This document shows, one piece after another, positions 1-10,737 of a DNA stretch of 17,264 nt (position 1 is its first letter; each line of letters opens with the position of its first letter). The notes under the pieces were generated by a model. That model was not told the origin of the DNA and did not search any database. It saw nothing but the letters and a program-made list of their open reading frames with translations. Position numbers and translations under genes: made by a program. Source of the DNA: Ettlia oleoabundans (lineage: Eukaryota; Chlorophyta; Chlorophyceae; Chlamydomonadales); NCBI GenBank assembly GCA_019693395.1, contig JAAMXP010002463.1:1-17264 (forward strand). Reading direction: 5' to 3'.

Positions 1-991
1 ACAGGGGTGTAAGTCGCGGAGGACGCAGGGCAGATCACTGCACAGTCATTGCTGGGGCTGTGAGGCATCAAGACAGTGTTGCGATGCAGGCAACAGGCAG
101 CCTAGATACCCCAGCAGGGCCATGTTGCATAGGGCAGGGCAGGTGGTGAGTGAGCAGGAAGCAAGGAGCAGGGGGAGGGGTGCGGGGCCTTACGGAGGCA
201 GCCCCTCCCATGTGTTGTTTGGTCCCTTGCATGTGCTGGTGTGGTGTGGTGTGTGTGGTGTGAGCCGCACTTGCTCACCTTCGCAGGGCATCTTGATGAC
301 ATTACCGGGGTAGATGAGCTCAGGGTCCTCAAGCTGGGGGTTGAGCTGGATCAGCTGGGACTCGTTGTATCCATTCCACTGGGCAATCTGCGCCACACAA
401 TGAAGAGCAAGAAGGCGAGGGGAAACTCAAGAGGATCCGGGGCGGCAGGGTGAGCAAGGTCACAGCTGGCTGTTGCGGCACAAACATCAAGAAACGTAAC
501 AGCCTGCCTAGGACGTAAGCATGGCCGCAGGAGCAGGGGTTGAAGCGGGGTGGGCGCAGAGGATCCGACGGCACCATCTGAGCAGCAGCAGCATCGCATG
601 AACTTTGCCGGCCTCACATCAAACAGGTTCTCGCCCTTCTTGACCACGTGGGCGCAGTGCGCGTCTGCAGCAGACAGACAGGTCGGGTGTGCGTGTCAGA
701 CGAGATTGAGGAGGGCTGAAAGGGGCATGTTTGCAATAGCGACACCGCTCTGGGCTAGAGCTTCCCCACGTGCATTCCCGCAATGCACCCAAGATCTGCC
801 GCAGCAAACCAGAGCAGTGCTCGTTCTGAACGCGATCTGAACACGGCCCGGCCGCATGCCCAAATCTGACTCCACAAGCTCCCAAACATCGCTCTCCCAG
901 CGCCGATCAGCTCATGTCGCTCACCAGCGGTGTAAGCGAACATGGCCAAGCCTGCCACCAGCAGGAGAAGAGCCTTGTTCTGCATGGTCAT
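1..991 (-). CDS. Small secreted single-LysM-domain protein (3' end off window)
   Basis: Three exons join in phase: 991-925, 664-618 and 387-279. A possible fourth begins at 37 after a GTGCAG acceptor and runs off the left edge. The start at 991 (a second Met is at 985) gives a signal peptide with a hydrophobic core ALLLLVAGLAMFAYTA, followed by a short Cys-containing segment. Residues about 28-71 form one complete LysM domain, from HVVKKGENLFDIAQW to LIYPGNVIKMPC. It is split by two introns, at the first codon after the signal core and after LFD. LysM domains bind N-acetylglucosamine polymers (chitin, peptidoglycan). With a signal peptide and no visible kinase or catalytic domain so far, a wall or extracellular glycan-binding role is inferred. 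The size resembles the small LysM proteins of land plants. The C-terminus is unknown, because exon 4 is proposed only from splice sites and phase. Confidence 0.8.
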
Positions 992-1968
992 GTTTGTCCG
1001 CGTCCCGAGGTTTGCACTAGCTGCAAGTTGTGCGGTGGGGGATGACCAGGACCGACCAGGCGAGGAGATGCAAACGATGAATTAGAGCTCGGTGGGAGGC
1101 TCAGCGCCTTTCATCCACCATCCGCGCTGGGCAGCTCGCGCAGCACCACCAGGGTAGAAAGTGGAAATGGTGCCATGAAGGTCCAAATCGTGCTCTTCGT
1201 TCCAAATTTGAGGTCCAAAAGGTAGGGATCTGAACTTCCCGCTCGTGCGGCAACGGTGCCGGTTGAGGTAAGCGCAGCTACCTCTCTGTGTGGAGCCATT
1301 TGATGACCTGACTTCCTGCTCAGGAAGCACTGCGCTGGGTGGCCAGACAGACGCTCTTATCAGACAGACGCTCTTACCCTCTTTCAGGCTTGCAACAGTG
1401 GTGAGAAAATCTACATCTTGTATGACCCCTTGAAAATGGCGTTTAGTTCGCAGGCAGGCGTTGTGTTGCATTTCTGTGGCCATACTCGGCCGGATTGAGT
1501 GGCTATCACAAGGTTAGACAAGCACGCAGTACGACTCTCGCATGCCGAGATGATCAATTGCTGTATGCAAACACAAACTTATTGGTATGGAGATGTAAAG
1601 GTGCGATGAAAGTGATGCAGCAAGGCATGAGCCCAAGAGGTGTGAGTGCAGGTGTAGCCAGGCTTGGGAGCACAACCGGGCAATGCCAGCAAGGCACGGG
1701 CAATGACAGCAGTAAGAAGGAAAGGGAGGGACAGTAAAAGCGGGATCAGGTCAATACTTGAAGTGGATGGAATAGCGAAGGGTACCAAGCTCACCCCGGC
1801 TCACGGCAAAAGTGGCAAGGAATGGAGTCGAAAGGGTGAGGCCGACTGACAAGCTGATGAGGAGATTAAAAACAGAGCTCGGGGCTTTGTGGGGTAGTTG
1901 TGCAACACAATGCCCGCAAAAGCATGCCTTGTTGGCAGATCGCCATCCGACACACCGTGCCAGCTGGA
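992..1968. other. Intergenic spacer between LysM gene and sorting nexin gene
   Basis: This stretch lies between two minus-strand genes. It should hold the 3' UTR of the sorting nexin (from 1968 downward) and the promoter and 5' UTR of the LysM gene (from 992 upward). I see no domain, no RNA gene and no sense-strand TGTAA, the usual chlorophyte polyadenylation signal. A 133-codon minus-strand open frame (1082-1483) has no recognisable family and is not called. A perfect-but-one tandem duplication lies at 1344-1377. Confidence 0.6.
1344..1377. repeat. 17-bp tandem duplication
   Basis: Unit CAGACAGACGCTCTTAY occurs twice back to back (1344-1360 and 1361-1377), differing only in the last base. 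Each unit itself opens with a CAGACAGA direct repeat. It lies in the spacer upstream of the LysM gene. It looks like a recent slippage event, and no function can be assigned. Confidence 0.9.
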
Positions 1969-4900
1969 CTACATGAGCCCGCCGTGCTGCAGTGTGCGGA
2001 ACAGGGGCTTGAGTTCCGGAAACAGGTGTACCATGGCAATCTCCAGCACGCCATAGCCCAGGTGGTGGCAGTAGGTCTGGGACTGAAGCATGCCAAACAA
2101 GTCCTGCATGCCGCTGCAGGCACAGCAAGCATAGCAGGCATAGCACAAGTTAAACAGTGCTAACACTGTCAGCAAGGGTTTGAGCGAGCGAGCACATGTT
2201 TAACGCATGGCAGGTGGCGGTCCACCAAGGAGAATTGACCGCGTGCCCCACGCAGATGCAGGTGCTGCAGCATTCCGTACGGGAAGTCGCACGCCCTGCA
2301 AGCTGGACCCCTGGCTCTTGGCAATCACGGGTTTGCCCTCGCACCCCACGTGCGAGTGCCTGACCTGGCATACGCGTTCTTGCCAATCAGACGCACTAGT
2401 GCGGTGGGTGCACGGCGCAGCAGCAACGCTTCAACTGCCTCCCTGATCTCTTCTTCATCCAGAGGTGGCGGGCTCCTGCATATGCAGCCGGCATCCCAGC
2501 CAGCCCACTTAGCCAGCCGGCCAAAATAGATACACCAGCCAGCGCAACAAAAAGCAGAAAAGCCTCATCCCATGTCCAGCATAGCAAGCGCGACACCCAG
2601 GTCAGGCAGGGGTGCGGGATCACTGGCAGGACAAGGCAGCTGAGCCAGCTGTGCATGGTGGGAGGGTACAGGGGGGCCCTTCTAACTTTCGAAGCAAGCC
2701 AACAGCCAACCAGCCAAGCAGGCAGGGCAGGCACTCACGCTGAGTCTAGGAAATTCTCTGGGTCCATGCCGGCTGGACGCACATACCCACCGCTGCCAAC
2801 GCCACTGCTGCCGCAGCTGGTGGTTGATGCTGCCGCAGAACCCGTCTGGGCGCCGCCCCCCTGCCGCTGCTGCTGGCCTAGATGCTGCTGCTCCTGTTGC
2901 GCCTTCTGCCGCTGAGCCGCTGCCGCTGCCGCTGCTTGTGCCGAGGGTGTGTACTGGAACCAGATACCTCCGGGCCACAGGCTGGCTTGAACCTGGCTGA
3001 TGATGCGGCCAATGGTGTGCTGCTGGCGCAGCAGGCGCAGCTTGGAGATGAGGTAGCCATCTATGGCTTCACCCGCTACCAAAGAAAGTGCCTGACGTGC
3101 TACCGCAAACACCTGCACAGGAGATGCGCACCGCGACAAGTGTCAGGGGGCGTTGGATATCACAATTTTGAGGCAGCGACAGAAATGCCCTTTTCTATCA
3201 GTGGGAAGAAGACTAAGCAAATCAAGCATCGCCGACCCCGCCCAGGGCCAAGTTGAACCTCCTACTCCGCTAGGGATCCGTCCGCACCGCCAAATATTGC
3301 CTTCAACAGCTGTGCACATCATGGAAGCAGTCATTCTCCTGCCAGGGTATTCCGAGAGACATCCCACCTGACGGCGGAAGAATCCTCGGGTTTGCAGCAT
3401 GAAGAGGCAGTCCACCATCTCATACAAAGGAGCCGAGATGCCTGCAAGTAATAGAGGATCCACAGCAGGGGGCTCACGCTCCCACAATTTAGCGCAGGTG
3501 TTTTGTGGTAGGCTCAAGTACACCAGCTGTGTATGTTGCTTCTGATGAGCAGCCCATGCCAGGGCTATGCCAGGAAGACATGCCAGAAAGCCCTTGTATT
3601 TTAGGAGGAGTAGCCAGCCCGTAGGTACAGCAGCAAGCGATACAAGCCCGCAACACCTCACAGCAATTCAGCACAATCCAACCTGCACAGTCATCTAGAT
3701 CCAGTGTGGGCTCCAAAGGGAATGAGGCCAGTGGGGAGGATGGATCGGGGGATGTGGCACGCAGAGAAGACACAAGGTGTGCCGGCAAGCCCGCCTCTGC
3801 TTCGCCAGTCCTGAAGGATGGAGCGGGTCCAAACAGCTTGATGTGGGCTCAGGGAGCAACTGATTCCCCTGCTGAGCCTTGACTTATGCCCACCACACAG
3901 CAGGGGGCCCACAGCGTTTGGGCATAGAAAGCGCAACACAAGCAGAGGGGAAGGCACATACACAGCCACACACACATGCACCTTGTCTTGCCACGCAATA
4001 TGCTGGTCCATTACCACATACCTGCCGCTGCCCAACGCAGGCACATCACTGCTGTTGCGCCGGCTGATTGCCGCGTTACCGCCCTCGGCGCCGCGCCGCT
4101 GCCTGCGTGTGGGGGACCGGTCGCGCGGCTGCTTGGTGGGAGAGGCTGACCGGCTCTTGTTGCGCCGCAGGCTGCTGAACAGCTTGGACGCCTTCTTGGC
4201 GGGGGATTCTGCAGGTGGGAAGGGCAGGCAGGCGCACCGGTGGGCAACCAAGGGCGGCAAGTAGGTGAGCACCTTTTGGCGGAGGGACACGCAAGTACGT
4301 GTAGCTTTGTCAGTGCCACATGCTCAGTGCAAGCCTGGCCGAAGTCCGCATGGGGTTGGCAAAAGGACAGTGAGCAACCCCACGTAGCCCCCCTAAGCAT
4401 CCATCAGCAGCCAGGGGGTTGGGGCCATGGTGCTGCTCAGGCCGGGCTGCGTGGCGGCAAGAATGCAGCAGGACTCACCCGAGGCCGACAGTGAAGCGCT
4501 GCTGCTTGCTCGCCTCGCGTCAGGCATCATCCCATCATGCTGCTCTGCCAGTCGCTCGCTATCAATGCTGCTGGCACTTACGCTGTGCCCGCTGGGCTCC
4601 AGCTGCTGCTGATGCTGATGCTGCTGTGGAACTGCCGCTGCTCCTGCTGTTGGTTCTTTGTTGATGGCATTGAGGAGGCGGTTGCTGGCCCTGCTGAGCA
4701 GCCCGCTGCACATGGAGGATGAGGCAGATAGCAGCAGCACTGAGGGTCGCAGGGCTGCAAACCGCCGGTTGCCGCGGCTATTCCCTGTTGCAGCCGATGT
4801 CCTAGAAGTGTGCAGGACCAGAAGATCACACCACCTGCCACCCAGAACAGCACACGCACCTGCCCTTGTCACGGCCAAGAGTGTTACCAGAGCTGCCACG

Positions 4901-7900
4901 CTGCAAGATGGCATGCTCCCCAGCTCCTTCAATGCTGCTGCAGCTTTCACGCTCTAATCTGCCGGGATGGCTGCTTGCACGACCCGCAAGCCCTGCAGCA
5001 ACATGGACAGGGAGGGGCCGGCCTGGATTGAGCAGCCACACCAGCACAGCACATGCGTGGTGGAAGCCAGGAAGGGGTGCAGCAGGGGTGGATCCGGGAC
5101 AAATCTTTTGACCGCACAACGTGTATGGCTGCGCATGAGCGCGCTCATCAGCAGTGGAACAGCAGTGCGTATTGACATGACAAGGCAGGCAAGGTCCTGT
5201 TGCTGGGGCGAGGCACCCACCTGGGCGCTGCTCTGTGGCGGTAGAATTCGCCAAGGCCCCCTTCACAGCACCCGCGGCAGCGCCTGCTGCCCCTGCTACG
5301 CTTGTGGTCACCCTGGCGACGCTGCCAGTGGCCGCTGTTGCCAGCTCAGACACACCCTGCAGGCGGGCGTGTGCACCGGGCTCGTTGCAAACCTCAGTGA
5401 GAGGGACAGCTGGCAGGTAGGCTGTGCTGGCACTTGCATGCTTAATGAACAGAGTGCCAGCGTTATCCGTGCCTGGCGATGTGGTGCCTGGTATCTAGTG
5501 CTAAGGGTAGTAGGTTCCTGCATTTCCTTACCTGCTTCACTGAGCCCGCTACTGCGCCTGAAGCCGAGGTGATGCCACGCCCCACGCTCTGTGTGCCATC
5601 CAGCACTGCGCGACTCAGCTCACCCAGCATCTTGCGCTGCTGCTGCTGCTGCTGCTGCTGCTTGTCAGCACCGCTGCAAGCCAAGGTGGCAAGGAACCAT
5701 ATGAGGCAATGGCAGCCCAGGATACTATACCAGCGAACCTGGTATGGCTACTGGCTGGTATGAAAGCAAACTTGTGCCCTGTATACAGTGGGCAATTCTG
5801 TATGTTTTAGTTTGCACGCCATGACAACGCGGTGCTTCTTACCCAACCGCACGTCTCATGGTTTGCAGGCGCTGCGAATCTGGTGCGGCCAGCTCATACA
5901 ACTGGCTACCAGCCCTCAAGAACTCGTACAAATCCGAGCAATCTGCAAGAAAATAGGCACGCAGGGAGGCAGAAGATGCAGAGCAGCATGCATGAAGGTA
6001 GGTAAAGTGTTGGTGAAGAGCAAGGGATTAGCATGAGCAGGTAGGTGACAAAACGGCGTACAAGGCTGGTGCTTTTGCTGCTGTTTTGCCAATCACGTCA
6101 TGCTGTACAGTAGGCTCAGGAACTCACGAGCCAGCTGCAGGTGTGAAAGCAAGGTCTGCAGGTACAGGTCCAACCCCTCCCGACGCTCCTCAACAAATTC
6201 CACGCTGCAACATGAACAGGTCAAGACATGCCAGGCAGGCAAGCAAGCGAGAATTTGACAGGATTTTGCAGTAAAAAAGGGAGCAGTGCGGAAGTCTGCC
6301 AGGCTATGCAAACACTGCACTTTGCAACAATGCATTATGCAACAATGCGTTGCATTGTGGATTTCCGCCCAAACTGGGAGAAGCTACCCCCTCACTTGTT
6401 GGAGTGCACAAAGATTCGCTTGGGAGGCAGCTTCAGGCGGTATGTGGGGTAGGCCTTGAGCTGGCGGTGCAGCGACTCAAAGTTGCGGTACCGCCGGGAC
6501 ACCGTCCACTCTCCACCATCATCCGCAACCCGGATCTGTGCGTAAAGCGGGTGGCGGGTGCCAAGTTACAGGCAGGGCACAGTGGTAAGGTGTCAGATGA
6601 CGGGAGCGCAAGAGTTGCAGGATGGGCATATGGTGCAGATGTGGCCGGTGTGGCAAGCTTGGCAGCGGCGAAGAGCCCATTCAGACCTGCTTGTTTTGCT
6701 GCACATTACGCATTCCTGCACCACATGATTACAGTAGTCTGCTTTGCCATGCACCAGCAAGACTTCCAGCCAGCAGAGTCACCTTGAACTCTACAAAGTC
6801 TTTGCTGCTGGAGGTGTTGAGGTCTGCTGCCACAACCTGCAGCAAGGCATACCGTGGAGCAACATACTGCAGGTTGACTGGCTGCAAGCAACCATGGACA
6901 ATGGGTGGAACGGCCACACATATAAAATGCAGGGCACACAACCACGTTTTGAAGCATGTTGCACAGCAGTGTATCAGGTTATGTTGCTTTGCAGTAACGC
7001 AGGCAATCGACATCATGATGGCATGGTGCCTTGAACGCGTGCTGCAAAATGCCCCGCACTCAACTTTAAGGCTGGAGGTGGGTTGCTGCAAAGTGAATGG
7101 TACACAGCCCAACAAAGTCCAACCCGCCCATCAACACCCACCTTGGCGTGTGGCGTGCCACAGAATCCTGCCCGAACCATGCTCCCGTTGCCGCCCGCAC
7201 TGCTAGTGCTGCTGCCACTTGTAGCACGTGGTGTGACTGTCGCCACCACCTTTTGGTCCACCAAAGGTGCCAACAGATGGGCAGAGCTAAAGTCACGAGG
7301 GGGAGTGAGGGTAAGCGAAGCGTCACTGGGCTCAACTGACTCCCAACCATCACCGCCGCCAGCGCCCATTCTGGCCCCGGCTGGCGGCGACTCATCAGTC
7401 TCCGCCTCCTGCTGCCCCTTGTGAGGCAGCAGGCCGCCTAGCGCTGCTGGCAGGCGCCACCCGCGAGGACCTGAAGCCAGGCGCGGAGTGTCCTCCTCGG
7501 CTTCTCCATCCGCTCGCTGCTGCTGCTGCCGCTCCTGTTGCTGTGACGGTGCGGCTGAGCCAACACCCGGCAGCAGCACCGATGCCACGGCTGAAGCAAC
7601 ATTATACACATCAAAGGGTGAATGTCCTTCCGTTTGCTGCTGCTGCTGTGGCAGTGGTGGTCTCGGCGGTTTCGGCTGTGCGGCAACCTGCCCAGATACG
7701 CCACGCTGCATGCTGCCGGTGCCTGAGGCTGGGCTGCTGGCGGTCTTCGGCATGTCGCCTGTGCTGGCCGCAGTAGCTGCAGGCAGATGAACAGCTGGCG
7801 AAGAGGAGCTGGCTCGTGCATGCATGCGGTGCTCGGGCAGCACATGAAAAGTGAGCTGCGCCTGCTGCTGCTGCTGCCGCTGCGGTTGCTCTGGCTCCAG

Positions 7901-10434
7901 CTTACCTGGCAGTGAATCCATTGATCTGGAGCGCGAGTGTTGTGATAGCTTGCTGCAGAGAGGTTGGGCAGAGGAGTGGTTGGCAGAGAGTGAGGCAGCC
8001 AGCATGCAAACAATGCGATGGCGGCAACTGCAGACGAATATCGAGTGCAGGATAGAAGCAGCAAAGCCGGCAAGAAGCACAGAGATGCACAGCAGAACTG
8101 AGTTCCAAGGCCCTCCAACACATGGAGGAGAGCCACGTGACAGCAGCACAGGGAATTCTGCGGCCAATGCGATGGGTGCAACCGCAGCACGGACCTGCGC
8201 AGGCGGTGTCGCAGCTCCTTGGCTGCCGACAGCGCCGAGTCCTCAGCAGCCACATGCTGGAGCAGGCGCTGCTCAAAGGCCCAGTGCCCTCTCATCGCCT
8301 CGCTGCGGGCTGCTGCCAGCGCTGCACTGACCTCTCCAGCCTCTTTGGGTGCCAGGGACCGCTTCTGCACCACCAGGCATCCTCGAACAACCGACAACTG
8401 GTTCCAAATGGACCGCTGGTATATGGGCGACACAGCATCAACAACACACAAGCAACATGATGGGACAGGGGGCCACATAGCACAGACCACATGCCGGCCC
8501 TTGCCCCAACCGTATCGCCCTTTGGCTCTAGTCCTGACTTCACACGTGCTCTGTGGCTCACACCAACCCACTTAAAAAACCATCAACATGCATGCACCTG
8601 GGTTGTCTCTCGCAGCATCGCATAGAGCGCCTTATTTGCATAGTAGGGCTGTGCCCAGCCCATGAGCGGACGAAACACACATGAGGCCAGCAGTTCGCGG
8701 CAGACCACCCTTGGCGCTGTGCGTTGAAGATCAGACATATCCAACAGATATGCCACAGCCCCCTCCGAAACAGCTTTCAAAAACTGCACGTGAAGTGAGT
8801 GGCAAGATGCGGTGGTGAAGCTCTGCAGATGGTATGTCCAGGCAAGATTGCAGGAAGGTACAGTGGTGCAGCCATGAACCTGGAAGCGTTGGATGGGGGC
8901 ATGCTGGTGCTGCAAGGTGCAAGTGACCACAGCACCCGCTGCATCAGTACCGTTTCCTGGTCCGCTATGACCCAGCTCCCACAGGCTGCCGCCAGTGGGT
9001 CCTGTATAGCGCCTACATGACACGCTCGCACCTTGTAGTGCCCATCTGGCGTCAGCAGCGCGGGGTGCAGGTTCTTTTCTGCTCGCATCTCCCGCTGGAA
9101 CGCTCGGTCCCGTGCTGCGGGGCTCATGTCTCGGAGGCAGTGCGGTTGCTGCGTGGCCAGCAGGATGCTCTCCTTTGTGTCGCGATATAGCTCCAGCTGC
9201 AGCAAGTGGGGAGGTCGGGGAGTAGCCGGTAACAACAAAAACAACAGCCTGAAATGCAGGGCTCGCCTGGATCCAAGCAGGGGCGGGATTGGATTTCACC
9301 CCCCAGCAAGCCGGCTTTAAGTCCTCGCCTTCCCCATTTGCATCAACCACCAGCTACTTCCTCTTCCTTTGGTAGTCCAGTTCTTCTTTTCTTTCTTTCA
9401 CCTGCAGCCCGCTCACCTGCTCCATGAAGAGCTCCGCTAGATCATTCATCACCAACCGCAAGTCCAGCTGCCGCGCTCGCGCTGCCAACTGCCCAAATCC
9501 ACTGTTGAGCAGGCGGCGCACCTGCAGCAGCAGCAGCAGCAGCAGCCACGTCCTCTTTACCGTTTGCAGCAGTTGGGTGTTGGGACTCCACCCGGCTGAC
9601 ACAGCACGCCATCATGCAACACCTGACCGTCAGGCAATATTCTATGTGGGAATGTGGAGGATGCAAGTCCTTGAGGGATAAGCGAGAATCGGAAGCCAAA
9701 GGCAAGCTGTTGGCCAACCTCAACAGCATCAGCTCAGCAAGCAGCGCACCTCTGCAGGGAATTCCTTGTCAGGAGTGATGGTGGAGTACCAAATGTCGTA
9801 AATGAACTGCGAAAAGGTGATGAATGTAGCAGTTGCAGCGCACGGTGAGTGGGGATGACGTTTGACGGCAGGTGAACAGGTCCACAGTGGTGCCATGAAC
9901 ATAGAGGCAACAGCACCCACCTCCTGCACAATGCTGCCGCAGAAGCGTGTCCAGGCCTCCTCCACCACCGGCGCCCGCACAAACTTTCTCCAGCTGTCAG
10001 GTTTGGCGGCGCTGGCTGGAACGCCAAATGTGGGCGCTGGCGTGGCAGGCATCGGCTCCCGCCGCCATGCCAGCACCTCTCGCATTTTCAAAAGACGCGC
10101 ACGTTGTTGCTGCGCAAGCCGTGCAACGACCCATCGCAGACTTAACAATGCAAGAATCGCCAGTGGTAAATTGGCCAAGAGGGATGTGCTCGTCTCTGCA
10201 CGCACAGCCAGGCAGCAATGCAAGATGGAGCAAGCGGAGCGGCACTGGCGCTGGCAAAAGTGCGGACATTGCGACCCAGCACCCAGTTGGCCAGTGCAAA
10301 GCGGCGACCAATGCCGTCAACTGCGACTCATTACTTGTGAGCAGCCAAGCAAGTGTGAGCGCTGCCACAGCGAGCCGTAAAAGCCCGTGGTGGCGCTCGA
10401 GCAGGACCAGAAGCCCAGCAAGAGATTGCGACAT
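1969..10434 (-). CDS. PXA-PX-Nexin_C sorting nexin (Mdm1/SNX13-14-like), 22 exons
   Basis: Exons: 10434-10335, 10195-9921, 9806-9750, 9521-9417, 9196-9032, 8783-8598, 8415-8195, 7952-7142, 6836-6783, 6535-6396, 6204-6128, 5942-5843, 5673-5532, 5356-5221, 4992-4860, 4705-4479, 4208-4022, 3810-3683, 3441-3368, 3112-2739, 2475-2365, 2113-1969. They sum to 3948 nt (1315 residues plus TAG), with phase kept at every junction. Residues about 17-58 form two hydrophobic helices (a membrane hairpin). About 103-296 is the PXA domain (FIYDIWYSTITPDKEFPAE, LHPALLTPDGHYK). Residues 297-640 are mostly low complexity. About 641-765 is the PX domain with RRYRNF (672-677), LPPK (694-697) and ERR (711-713), the residues that read phosphatidylinositol 3-phosphate. 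A Q8 run follows, then a Ser/Arg-rich linker. Nexin_C spans about 1082-1295 (APLYEMVDCLF, ASLWPGGIWF, VHLFPEL). Family members tether ER to endolysosomes or lipid droplets; that role is inferred here. The start ATG sits in a good context (GCCATGTC). Single exon edges could differ slightly. Confidence 0.9.
5637..5660 (-). repeat. (CAG)8 coding poly-Gln in sorting nexin exon 13
   Basis: Eight uninterrupted CTG triplets on the plus strand encode eight Gln just after the PX domain, inside exon 13 (5673-5532). The tract lies between the end of PX (AAPDSQRLQTMRR) and a repeat-like segment rich in Ser, Gly, Ala and Val. As a pure triplet run it is probably length-variable between strains. Confidence 0.9.
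6323..6358. repeat. Direct repeat plus small hairpin in sorting nexin intron 10
   Basis: TGCAACAATGC occurs at 6323-6333 and again at 6338-6348. The second copy runs into an inverted partner, so ACAATGC (6342-6348), a 3-nt loop and GCATTGT (6352-6358) can form a 7-bp stem. The element lies wholly inside the intron 6205-6395 between the two PX-domain exons. No function is apparent. Confidence 0.7.
9525..9545 (-). repeat. (CTG)7 tract serving as splice-acceptor tract of sorting nexin intron 3
   Basis: On the minus strand seven CTG/CAG-phase triplets lead directly into the acceptor CTGCAG just before exon 4, which begins at 9521. The run holds no AG until its last triplet, so it can stand in for the polypyrimidine tract while leaving a single usable AG. 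It is the non-coding counterpart of the poly-Gln tract in exon 13. Confidence 0.7.
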
Positions 10435-10737
10435 GGCGATCCTCGCGACTTGGCCGTCCGTGACTACCGGGGGCGGTCATGCCATTTTGTCGAGAAAACA
10501 GGGCGGAGTTCCCGTCAGTGCAACTCCTAGACGAGTACAAGTGAGACAAAGTTATGCCCGAATCGACGGTAAGATGGGGGTTGCCACGCGACAAAAGAGC
10601 GCAGGTCCATCCAAGGGGCGAGGGGCAGGTCCCAAGCCATCTCACGCAAGTCACGCGACAGCACCACGCGAAAATTTGCCTCCTCACCAGAACTCGATCA
10701 TTTGCTCTTAGCATTGATATCATCAGCAGCAGATACG
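10435..10737. promoter_or_regulatory. Divergent 303-bp intergenic region (shared promoter)
   Basis: The sorting nexin starts leftward at 10434 and the augmin-like gene rightward at 10738, so both promoters and both 5' UTRs must fit in this gap or overlap. I see no clear TATA box. CGCGA-core elements recur: CTCGCGAC near 10442, CCACGCGAC at 10584-10592, TCACGCGAC at 10651-10659 and CCACGCGA at 10664-10671. Plant CGCG boxes (CAMTA factors) have this core, but function here is only inferred. The frame of the plus-strand gene is open back to 10573 without another ATG. An alternative 5' exon 10479-10540 (ATG, then donor AA|GTGAGA) would place its start only 44 bp from the other gene. Confidence 0.6.

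Noticed and set aside
1082..1483. 133-codon minus-strand open frame
   Set aside because: No recognisable domain, no family resemblance and composition like a spacer. It lies where the LysM promoter and the sorting nexin 3' region are expected.
3143..3661. 172-codon minus-strand open frame
   Set aside because: Only its 74-nt core (3441-3368) is a Nexin_C exon. The rest is read-through of two introns.
4967..5572. 201-codon plus-strand open frame
   Set aside because: It is antisense to three exons of the sorting nexin, with no domain or plausible composition.
7890..7916. Possible short intron after the GCCAGGTAAGC donor in exon 8 of the sorting nexin
   Set aside because: The donor looks good, but reading through keeps the frame, no close acceptor is needed, and the exon length (811 nt) fits the phases on both sides.
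7438..8571. 377-codon minus-strand open frame
   Set aside because: It overlaps sorting nexin exons 7 and 8. Only its part over exon 7 is in the coding frame; over exon 8 it is a shifted frame kept open by CAG-rich sequence, and it runs through an intron.
9947..10711. 254-codon plus-strand open frame
   Set aside because: It is antisense to the first two exons of the sorting nexin and the promoter gap. The coding strand there shows the membrane hairpin and PXA start.
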